Of a stretch of 5,121 bases of DNA, positions 1 through 4,933 are shown one piece after another; the first letter of the stretch is position 1, and each line of letters begins with the position of its first letter. The position numbers were made by a program, and so were the translations under genes. The notes under the pieces are model-generated. The model saw only the letters and a program-made list of their open reading frames with translations. It ran no database searches and was not told where the DNA came from. The stretch comes from Tannerella sp. (GTDB lineage Bacteria > Bacteroidota > Bacteroidia > Bacteroidales > Tannerellaceae), in NCBI GenBank assembly GCA_031289515.1, contig JAITPH010000083.1, forward strand, positions 1-5,121, written 5' to 3'.

Positions 1-1
1 A

Positions 2-61
2 AGTGAAACGGTAGAACAGGAGTTATTAAACAGTATGTGGCATCAGGCAGGATGGAAATAA
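2..61 (+). CDS. Probable HicA-family toxin, C-terminal end only (cut by window edge)
   Basis: Only the last 19 codons are inside the window, read in the single open frame at the left edge and ending SETVEQELLNSMWHQAGWK before TAA at 59-61. The ending (an acidic stretch, a Leu-Leu-Asn-Ser helix, then QAGWK) resembles the C-terminus of HicA mRNA interferases, whose last helix typically ends in a K-Q-A-G-L/W pattern. HicA is a small dsRBD-like RNase that cleaves mRNA when not bound by HicB. The identification leans heavily on context: a HicB-like gene starts 26 nt downstream on the same strand, which is the usual toxin-antitoxin order. With so little sequence, the catalytic histidine cannot be checked. 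Another small protein upstream of a HicB-like gene is possible. Confidence 0.5.
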   Translation, partial: SETVEQELLNSMWHQAGWK

Positions 62-87
62 CCGCCCTGCATAAAAAAATAATCATC

Positions 88-501
88 ATGGAGAAAATAA
101 ACGTATCAATTGGTTGGAGCGGCAACAACTATTCAGCCTGCGCAGCGGGAGACGAACTGAATGGCGCGGTGCTTGTCACGCATAAGACGCTTGAAGGCTT
201 GAAAAAAAATTTCGCGGAATCACTGCAATTCCATCTGGAAGGATGTATTGCCGATAATGATAAAATGCCGGAATGGCTGGTAAAAGGCGAATATGAATTA
301 AATTTTATCCTTCAAACATCGGCATTGCTTCACAGTTTGGATGGCGTACTTACCCGGTCCGCTATTTCAAGGGCAACCGGAATCAACGAAAGGCAATTGG
401 GGCACTATGCTTCCGGATACAGGAATCCGCGCCCGCAACAGCGCACAAAAATTATTTCCGGAATACATGAAATAAGCAAGGAATTGGCGTCCGTTATGTA
501 A
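88..501 (+). CDS. HicB-family antitoxin (N-terminal HicB fold plus C-terminal HTH)
   Basis: This 137-residue protein starts MEKINVSIGWSGNNYSACAA. Residues about 1-75 have the pattern of the HicB partial RNase-H-like domain: a beta strand, a G-x-N/D-Y-S-A turn, then a helix with the spacing T-L-E-G-L-x-x-N-F. Residues about 85-135 form a helix-turn-helix of the type seen in Bacteroidetes HicB proteins, with S-A-I-S-R-A-T-G-I-N as positioning helix and turn, and R-Q-L-G-H-Y-A-S-G as recognition helix followed by R-N-P-R-P. The role would be to neutralise the HicA partner and repress the operon promoter, which lies left of the window. The ATG at 88 was chosen because family similarity begins there. 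An in-frame GTG at 37 and ATG at 52 would add up to 17 residues with no domain match and would overlap the upstream gene. No Shine-Dalgarno is seen, which is normal for this phylum. The protein ends TGI-NERQLGHYASG-YRNP and then a short helix to TAA at 499-501. Confidence 0.8.
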   Translation: MEKINVSIGWSGNNYSACAAGDELNGAVLVTHKTLEGLKKNFAESLQFHLEGCIADNDKMPEWLVKGEYELNFILQTSALLHSLDGVLTRSAISRATGINERQLGHYASGYRNPRPQQRTKIISGIHEISKELASVM

Positions 502-679
502 ATGAACAACTTTTATTCACAATTGAAGTTTTCATCCGTCTCTTTTTCGTACAAATCACTCCGGAGAAGGGTAACAAATAGATGCCTAAAAAGGGTCGGA
601 ATGCCTAAATTTGCACATTGCAAAATCGCGTTTTAGTAGCCCCACGAGGGGCATAGCGATGTCTGCATACGTTTAATTG
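502..679. other. Non-coding stretch between hicB-like gene and ssrA 3' end
   Basis: No credible ORF is present. The stretch holds a direct repeat ATGCCTAAA (582-590 and 601-609), a small inverted repeat TTTGC-N5-GCAAA (610-624), an AAAA-TCGCG-TTTT near-palindrome (622-634) and a G+C-rich hairpin GCCCC-ACGA-GGGGC (639-652). The genes on either side converge here, so it is shared 3' territory and probably contains termination signals. No U-tract follows any hairpin on either strand. Confidence 0.6.
639..652 (-). terminator. Hairpin downstream of ssrA, possible 3' boundary
   Basis: GCCCC (639-643) and GGGGC (648-652) form a perfect 5-bp G+C stem with a 4-nt loop, 28 nt past the mature 3' end of tmRNA. 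On the minus strand it is followed by TACTAAAACGCG and then TTTT only 11-14 nt later, so it is not a textbook intrinsic terminator. It could instead stop 3' trimming or belong to a dispersed repeat. Confidence 0.3.
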
Positions 680-1076
680 TGGAGCTGGAGAGATTCGAAC
701 TCTCGTCCAAACGAGGAATTAATTTGCTTTCTACATGCTTATCTTCGCTTTGATTTTCGTGTTTCGGCAAGACCGAAGCTACCAACCGAAACCTTATTCC
801 CTTAATTTTCATCCGAAGTACAGGACTTCCTTCGAACTATCTCCGATATATCTGCACCACCTTGTCGGAACACTTCGAAGCCACAGTTTCCGGGTGATGT
901 CTCGTCCAAACGCCTTGCGTAAGGATAAAGCTATGATCTACTGAACTTCAATCAAGCAGCGAGAGCATAATTATTTTCGCCAGTTAAATTTTTATCAACC
1001 GAGATTAAAGCGCCGGTCAATGACGCGCTGCATGCTTACAAACCACTTCTACCCGCTGTCAAAACCGGTCAGCCCC
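680..1076 (-). ncRNA. ssrA: tmRNA (transfer-messenger RNA), complete
   Basis: This is the one-piece tmRNA of trans-translation: it enters stalled ribosomes with SmpB, adds a degradation tag and frees them. On the minus strand the mature RNA begins GGGGCUG (1076-1070), which pairs over 7 bp, with one G-U, with CAGCUCC near the 3' end (687-681). The discriminator A is at 680. The T-arm is clear: GAGAG, loop TTCGAAT, CTCTC within 704-688. The 5' part carries the conserved GACAGCGGG and GTAAGCATGCAG blocks, and the 3' part the AAGCATGTAGAAAGC and CGTTTGGACGAG blocks. The tag reading frame is at 981-952. Total length is 397 nt, normal for the phylum. The 3' CCA is not encoded (the next bases are CAA), so it must be added by the CCA-adding enzyme. 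There is no sign of permutation, intron or damage. The plus-strand ORF across it is antisense noise. Confidence 0.97.
952..981 (-). other. tmRNA proteolysis-tag reading frame (GENNYALAA)
   Basis: The resume codon GGC (981-979) is followed by GAA AAT AAT TAT GCT CTC GCT GCT and then TGA (954-952), giving GENNYALAA, or AGENNYALAA with the alanine carried by tmRNA itself. The C-terminal ALAA is the usual recognition end for ClpXP-type proteases. The N-N at tag positions 3-4 is known from Bacteroidales such as Porphyromonas. The bases ahead of the resume codon (TTTAACT) fit the conserved upstream region that sets the frame. Confidence 0.95.
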
Positions 1077-1088
1077 TTGTGGTTAATG

Positions 1089-1115
1089 TTTGATATATAA
1101 CGCTTTATTATCAAA
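1089..1115. repeat. Inverted repeat TTTGATA-N13-TATCAAA just upstream of mature tmRNA
   Basis: TTTGATA at 1089-1095 and TATCAAA at 1109-1115 are exact inverted copies 13 nt apart, ending 13 nt before the tmRNA 5' end. They could pair in the pre-tmRNA leader near the RNase P cut, or mark a secondary promoter. The arms are A/T-rich, so chance is possible. Confidence 0.4.
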
Positions 1116-1134
1116 TCATTGTAATGTTATTGAG

Positions 1135-1152
1135 CGTAATCCTTCGATTACG
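1135..1152. repeat. Perfect 18-nt palindrome at the predicted ssrA transcript 5' end
   Basis: CGTAATC (1135-1141), CTTC (1142-1145) and GATTACG (1146-1152) form a perfect 7-bp stem with a 4-nt loop. On the minus strand the loop is GAAG. It begins 5 nt beyond the -7 box, so it would be either the first structure of the pre-tmRNA or a DNA operator overlapping the start site. Confidence 0.7.
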
Positions 1153-1157
1153 AACTG

Positions 1158-1165
1158 CAAAGATA
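1158..1165 (-). promoter_or_regulatory. Probable ssrA promoter, -7 box TATCTTTG
   Basis: The minus strand reads TATCTTTG (1165-1158), an exact match to the Bacteroidetes -7 consensus TAnnTTTG. A start about 6-8 nt downstream would fall near 1150-1152, giving a pre-tmRNA leader of about 75 nt to be removed by RNase P. No good TTTG/TTG -33 element is found 19-21 nt upstream (the sequence there is ATGATG), so the call rests on the -7 box and position. A weaker alternative closer to the RNA uses TTTG at 1115-1112 and the TATATATC stretch around 1099-1092. Confidence 0.5.
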
Positions 1166-1232
1166 GTTGTTTTTTTGATTGTTGCATCATTTTTGCGAAA
1201 AAAATTTTACGGATTGATGTTATACGACAGTC

Positions 1233-1461
1233 CGTCGTTGCGAGAAAGTTACTAAACGAGTTTAGCAAAAGGGGGAAATGACGAAGCGAAACCGTTGCGC
1301 TTGCCGTCATTGCTTCGTGCCTCGCAATGACGTCCGTCAATCTCAATTGTCAATTATTGAAGCTGGATTGCTTCGTTCCTCGCAATGACGGCAAGCGCAG
1401 CAGTTTCATTCGTCATTTTTCCTGTTTGCTAAACTTGTTTAGTAACCTCCTCGCAATGACG
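1233..1461. repeat. Long imperfect inverted repeat, two ~80-bp arms
   Basis: Arm 1 (1233-1313) and the reverse complement of arm 2 (1382-1461) align over about 80 positions, with eight mismatches in the first 50 and one single-base gap further on, counted by eye. Shared blocks include GTTACTAAAC, AGTTTAGCAAA, AAATGACGAA and TGCGCTTGCCGTCATTGC. Each arm carries its own small palindrome, CTAAAC-N2-GTTTAG (1252-1265 and 1429-1442). The element lies between the 3' end of the glycosidase operon and the ssrA promoter and has no coding capacity of its own. It could fold as a long hairpin in read-through RNA. It looks like a non-autonomous dispersed repeat. No transposase or target duplication was identified. 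Confidence 0.8.
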
Positions 1462-1517
1462 GCAGGCGCAACAAAATCATTGTCAATTGTCCATTAATTC
1501 CCGGATTGCTTCGCAAG
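1305..1517. repeat. Cluster of short GCAATGACG-type dispersed repeats
   Basis: A 24-nt unit beginning ATTGCTTCGT and ending CTCGCAATGACG occurs at 1309-1332 and 1367-1390 with one mismatch (G1319 versus T1377). The CCTCGCAATGACG half recurs at 1449-1461 and the GGATTGCTTCGC half at 1503-1514. The first copy is part of a 9-bp palindrome, CGTCATTGC (1305-1313) with GCAATGACG (1324-1332). Short CAATTGTC-type blocks precede the GGATTGCTTCG half at both 1344-1353 and 1483-1490, so the array also has a tandem component. Elements of this sequence type are widely scattered in intergenic regions of several bacterial groups. The last copy begins 10 nt after the glycosidase stop codon. Confidence 0.8.
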
Positions 1518-1523
1518 TTATAT

Positions 1524-3371
1524 TCAGGGGATGATGCCGTCATGTAGAATGCCGAAGTAGATTAGTCCGAACAGTCCGGCGTTCCAGCCTTGCAGTTGGA
1601 AGCCGAGATTTTCTCCGGTTTGGCTGTTTATGTGTTCGTTTGGCGACCAGTCGCCCGACTTTATCAAATCTGCGTCGGCTACTCTTTTTATCAGGTCAAT
1701 AGCTTCTTTTTTCCTGCCTGCACGGATGCGTGCCCAACAATCCATAAAACTCAACCACGGCCAGACAGCGCCATTATGGTACGTGCCCGGATCGTAACCG
1801 AATGTTGCGGGATAATAGGGATATGTTTCGCAAATTCCATAATCGGTCAGGCTAAGTTCGTTTAACGACGAAATAATTGATAACGCCTTTTCGCGCGGAA
1901 CGACGTCAAACAAAATGCCTATAGTCTGATCTTGCAGCAGTTTATCGTTGACTTCGCCGTTTTTCCAAATCTGGCAGTAATACCGACCGTTCCATAATCC
2001 ACCCTGTTCGACAGGCTTGTTGATAAAATCGAAGCCTTTCTTATATGCCGCCTCGTATTTTGCAAGGCTTTCGGCGTCGTCGCACTCCTTGCTCAAAAAT
2101 ATCATTTGCTTGAGCGCAGACAGGTAGACAAGTCCGGAGAATGGAGAATACATGCGCCCTTCGACGCCTCTGACGTCTTTCCAGTCGCCCCAGAAAGATA
2201 CCTGCACAGGCAATCCGTTTCCGTTGGCGTCGCGCGAAACAAGCCAGTCAATCGCCTTTTTCAACGCCGGAAAATAGCCGGCAAGCTCATCCTTATTGTG
2301 ATACAATTGGTAATATCTGGCAACACGGAGGATGAAAAACGCATTTATGTCGATATCATCTTTCCTTTCGATCAGCGGCAGTATCGTAGTCGGTATTTTC
2401 CCGGTAGGCTGTTGATATTCAATACTCTCCTCTATCATTTTCTTCTCAATATCCTTAAACAGTACCAAATGCAACCACGACGTCCAATAACTGTCGCGTT
2501 GATTCAGTTCGCAGTAACCCATCGTCAGAATCTCGTTATTTTTCGTGCATTTAGTGAGCGAAATGCCCGGAATCATATACCATCTGAGATACTTATCCAA
2601 CTCATTATCGCCTGTTTCCGGAATAGCGTCGCCGAACGATTCCGTCTTTGCCTTCAAAACAGACCATGTATGATAGGCGTAATCCGTGATTTCATCAACG
2701 TTTTGGAATCGATTCGACGAAATCCAGTCCTTATCATAAAATGTCAAAAGGACACGTATCCGCACAGTTTGAGCAGGTTTTAATGAAACAGGAATAGACA
2801 ATTCGCCGTTTTTCCAGAAAGTTTCGGTATCGCTTGAAAGTTGAAATCCGGAGTTCTTAACTCCCGAATAACCGGAAGTTTTGCACGTTTCCAAGCCTTT
2901 TAACAAAGACGTATCCGGCTTTATAAGAATGTTGAAATCTTCCTGTCCGGAAGGGTTAATGCAGTCAAACTCAACAAGCAAAACAGGTAGGGACGAAGTT
3001 TCAAGTTCATTGATACTTAGAGGACAAAAAGACAAAACACGTATCTGCGAAGATATTGCCTCCGATTGCCTATAAAAGCCTCCGACAAAGGGAAAAGCGC
3101 GAGATATTTGTTTGTCGCCGAACTGCGAAAACAGACTTCGATTGCCGCCTTTTTCAACTAAAAACGTCACCGCTCCCTTGTTGGTCAGCCACGCGCCCAA
3201 CTTGCCCGGATTCTGCATGATATGCCCGAAAAATCCGCCGTCTTCCGAAGCGTTTACCGTCAAGGCAAAGTTCGCTATGGGATAGCCGTCCGTAACTTTC
3301 GAATCATCAGCGACGCCATAACATTTTAATACTGCAACAATTAACAATACAAGCAAGAAATAATGCCTCAC
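1524..3371 (-). CDS. Exported (alpha/alpha)6-barrel glycoside hydrolase, GH116/debranching-enzyme-like, family uncertain
   Basis: This 615-residue protein has an N-terminal signal sequence: MRH, a hydrophobic core at about 4-16, and a likely cut after CYGVA near residue 21. Cys17 is preceded by Lys, so a lipobox is unlikely. Residues about 30-240 look like a beta-sandwich with a SLPVLLVEFDCINPSG segment (127-142), reminiscent of GH116 N-terminal domains. Residues about 255-615 show the helical repeats of six-hairpin glycosidases: RDSYWTSW (292-299), DINAFFILRVARYY (341-354), GDWKD (395-399), YSPFSGLVYLSAL (408-420), GTYHNGAVWPW (529-539) and GENLGFQLQGWNAG (586-599). Candidate catalytic acids are Asp293, Asp396/Asp399, Glu515, Glu579 and Glu587, but I cannot choose among them. 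The start is GTG at 3371-3369, overlapping the TGA of the upstream GH30 gene by 4 nt, so translation is probably coupled. The gene ends with TGA at 1526-1524. It probably trims oligosaccharides released by GH30 in the periplasm, and the substrate is unknown. Exo-glucosidase and debranching roles are both possible. Confidence 0.72.
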   Translation of the reverse strand: MRHYFLLVLLIVAVLKCYGVADDSKVTDGYPIANFALTVNASEDGGFFGHIMQNPGKLGAWLTNKGAVTFLVEKGGNRSLFSQFGDKQISRAFPFVGGFYRQSEAISSQIRVLSFCPLSINELETSSLPVLLVEFDCINPSGQEDFNILIKPDTSLLKGLETCKTSGYSGVKNSGFQLSSDTETFWKNGELSIPVSLKPAQTVRIRVLLTFYDKDWISSNRFQNVDEITDYAYHTWSVLKAKTESFGDAIPETGDNELDKYLRWYMIPGISLTKCTKNNEILTMGYCELNQRDSYWTSWLHLVLFKDIEKKMIEESIEYQQPTGKIPTTILPLIERKDDIDINAFFILRVARYYQLYHNKDELAGYFPALKKAIDWLVSRDANGNGLPVQVSFWGDWKDVRGVEGRMYSPFSGLVYLSALKQMIFLSKECDDAESLAKYEAAYKKGFDFINKPVEQGGLWNGRYYCQIWKNGEVNDKLLQDQTIGILFDVVPREKALSIISSLNELSLTDYGICETYPYYPATFGYDPGTYHNGAVWPWLSFMDCWARIRAGRKKEAIDLIKRVADADLIKSGDWSPNEHINSQTGENLGFQLQGWNAGLFGLIYFGILHDGIIP

Positions 3372-4795
3372 AATATAACAGTATTGAATGATTTAGGTTT
3401 GAGCGGAGCGGAAAAAACACGGTCGCCTATTTTTATGACAGGTTTTATTTCCGCATCGTTAGCGTTATGGATAACCAGAACATAAGCGCCGTCGGGATTT
3501 TGGAACGCAAGTATGTCGGAAAATTCTCCCGAAACAGGCAATAACCGCGCACCCGGCGAGACATAGCCGCTGACATGCTTCAACAGATAATATTCGTAAG
3601 TGAATTTATACGTGCGGGCGTCTTTATCGACGGTAACGAGCGAATTTTGACTCCATCCCCAACGGCTTAATCCTCCGTTTTCGAGCGATATATTCCAATA
3701 ATCATACACATTTGTACCGTTATTAAAATAGTGTTTCATCAATCCCCACGAATAGACGCAGCCGCCCCAATCGTTTTTGCCGTTGCCGCATTCCTGCTCG
3801 GTCTGGTAAAGGGTCAAATCCGGATAGCGCCTGTGAATATCGCCGATAGACCTTTTTCCTGCCCATTGAAATCCGACGCCGGAAATATATTCGCCGCTTT
3901 CGGGATCTGTCAGCAATGTGTCTACCAATGCGGGATTTGGACGTTCCATCGTGCCGAACATTATTTTTACGCCGATCTCGCTCATCGCCGGACCGAGATA
4001 TTTGCCGACATACTCGTTCAATCCCGACGCTTTCCACGTGCAACTTGGGAAAGGCTGGCACGAATTAAATTCATTTTGAGGCATAACCATGAAGATATTG
4101 ACGCCCTCGGCGCGATATGCCTCGATGAATTTCCTGAAATAGAGGGCGTATGCTTTAAAATACGCTTCTTCCTGAATAAACATGTTCATGCCTTCGGAGC
4201 GCACCTGTTCCGGTTTTATGCCGTTTTCGCCTATGCTGTTGAAAAAGCTCGTATTCAACGGCTGGCAGGCATAGTGTTTGTTGTCTTTCATCCACACCGG
4301 CGGACTCCATGGCGAAGCCCATATTTTCAGGTCAGGATTGTATTTCAGGGCTGCCTTGATGAACGGCAAGAGCGTTTGCCTGTCATTGGCAATGCTGAAA
4401 TTCGACATTTCAAAGTCGCCGTCGGTTTCGTTGTAAGAATACCAGTCGCGCGAGAAATCGTTAGCTCCGAGCGGCATACGGCAAATAGTAAAATTCGCGC
4501 CTTTGCCGGGCGCAAACAATTCGCTTAGAACGGCGTCGAGATCTGATTCGCCGAGCAAACCGAGCGACGTCCACCCAAGTTCGTTGAAGCAAGCTCCGAA
4601 ACCGTCAATGCTTTGCTTTGGGTTGGCGACGTCGATTATGGCGTCAGGCTTTGCGTCTTTTGCAAATTCAATCTGCTTGACGTCCTGCGTTTGCCATGAA
4701 TTGTCGGGAGTTGTCGCTACCCAACCGATATTATCGTTATCGCTGCAAGCAACCAACAGCGAAACGGCACAAATAAACAATACATTTTTTTTCAT
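3368..4795 (-). CDS. GH30-family glycoside hydrolase lipoprotein
   Basis: This 475-residue retaining glycosidase of clan GH-A is related to glucosylceramidases, beta-1,6-glucanases and beta-xylosidases. The start MKKNVLFICAV leads into a lipoprotein signal with lipobox L14-V15-A16-C17. The residues after it, SDNDN, are acidic and fit the Bacteroidetes surface-export signal, so the enzyme is probably on the outer face of the outer membrane. Family marks are QSIDGFGACF (61-70), RMPLGAND (106-113) and WASPWSPPVWMK (159-170), which parallels the ASPWTSPTWLK segment of glucocerebrosidase. The acid/base is Glu242 in PQNE. The nucleophile is Glu333 in YQTEQECG. From about residue 400 a C-terminal beta-domain completes the fold. 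The length is typical. A longer frame reaches 4897, but its extra 34 residues hide the signal peptide and run past the -7 box, so the ATG at 4795 is preferred. It is the first gene of a two-gene operon. Endo-beta-1,6-glucanase, beta-glucosidase and beta-xylosidase activities are all possible. Confidence 0.92.
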   Translation of the reverse strand: MKKNVLFICAVSLLVACSDNDNIGWVATTPDNSWQTQDVKQIEFAKDAKPDAIIDVANPKQSIDGFGACFNELGWTSLGLLGESDLDAVLSELFAPGKGANFTICRMPLGANDFSRDWYSYNETDGDFEMSNFSIANDRQTLLPFIKAALKYNPDLKIWASPWSPPVWMKDNKHYACQPLNTSFFNSIGENGIKPEQVRSEGMNMFIQEEAYFKAYALYFRKFIEAYRAEGVNIFMVMPQNEFNSCQPFPSCTWKASGLNEYVGKYLGPAMSEIGVKIMFGTMERPNPALVDTLLTDPESGEYISGVGFQWAGKRSIGDIHRRYPDLTLYQTEQECGNGKNDWGGCVYSWGLMKHYFNNGTNVYDYWNISLENGGLSRWGWSQNSLVTVDKDARTYKFTYEYYLLKHVSGYVSPGARLLPVSGEFSDILAFQNPDGAYVLVIHNANDAEIKPVIKIGDRVFSAPLKPKSFNTVIL

Positions 4796-4826
4796 AATCT
4801 TTATTTTTATTTCAACAATATGGCTG

Positions 4827-4857
4827 CAAATGTACGCAAGAAATCGGATATATGCAA
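4827..4857 (-). promoter_or_regulatory. Promoter of the glycosidase operon
   Basis: On the minus strand, TTG (4857-4855) is followed after 20 nt by TACATTTG (4834-4827), an exact TAnnTTTG -7 box. A start near 4820 leaves an A/T-rich leader of about 25 nt with no Shine-Dalgarno before the ATG at 4795. An overlapping TTTG at 4861-4858 gives a less suitable 23-nt spacer. Confidence 0.7.
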
Positions 4858-4882
4858 CAAAAAAAAAGAAATTTACGGATAA

Positions 4883-4900
4883 TGTTTGATATTCCAAACA
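4883..4900. promoter_or_regulatory. Candidate operator, palindrome TGTTTG-N6-CAAACA over the -33 box
   Basis: TGTTTG (4883-4888) and CAAACA (4895-4900) are exact inverted arms 6 nt apart. The left arm contains the -33 TTTG of the plus-strand promoter, so a dimer bound here would block it. The neighbouring HTH protein is the obvious candidate, as HipB-type proteins repress their own operons. The site is 26 nt or more from the glycosidase promoter elements. Confidence 0.5.
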
Positions 4901-4915
4901 AAACCGTTATCTTTG
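4885..4915 (+). promoter_or_regulatory. Promoter of the XRE/HipB-like gene
   Basis: TTTG (4885-4888), a 19-nt spacer and TATCTTTG (4908-4915) fit the Bacteroidetes consensus at every fixed position. The start would be near 4921-4923, leaving a leader of only 11-13 nt before the ATG at 4934. Confidence 0.8.
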
Positions 4916-4933
4916 TGCGCAATATTAAACGTT

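Noticed and set aside
37..87. GTG start at 37 for the HicB-like protein
   Set aside because: The extra 17 residues overlap the upstream coding end and match nothing in the family; the ATG at 88 begins at the HicB domain.
680..720. A tRNA gene, suggested by the T-arm and acceptor-like end
   Set aside because: The matching 5' acceptor strand is almost 400 nt away and the tag frame lies between, so this is the tRNA-like end of tmRNA.
735..944. Plus-strand ORF of 69 codons
   Set aside because: It lies wholly antisense inside the tmRNA gene, whose structure explains this sequence; the product resembles no protein I recognise.
1116..1346. Minus-strand ORF of 76 codons (and plus-strand ORF 1090-1281)
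   Set aside because: Both run through the repeat element and the ssrA promoter region; the product reflects the repeat sequence rather than a protein family.
1506..1516. TTGC-TTC-GCAA mini-hairpin as terminator of the glycosidase operon
   Set aside because: The stem is only 4 bp and no T-run follows on the minus strand; it is better explained as part of the repeat unit.
1233..1517. CRISPR array
   Set aside because: Repeat units vary in orientation, length and spacing, and there are no uniform spacers or cas genes.
2106..2783. Plus-strand ORF of 225 codons
   Set aside because: Antisense to the well-supported glycosidase gene, with no recognisable domain, promoter or start context.
3723..4061. 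Minus-strand ORF of 112 codons
   Set aside because: Alternate frame inside GH30, Arg-rich and without family resemblance.
3731..4528. Plus-strand ORF of 265 codons
   Set aside because: Shadow of the GH30 gene on the opposite strand; GH30 has both catalytic residues and a lipoprotein signal.
4796..4897. 34-residue N-terminal extension of the GH30 protein
   Set aside because: It would start upstream of the consensus -7 box and bury the lipoprotein signal peptide in the interior.
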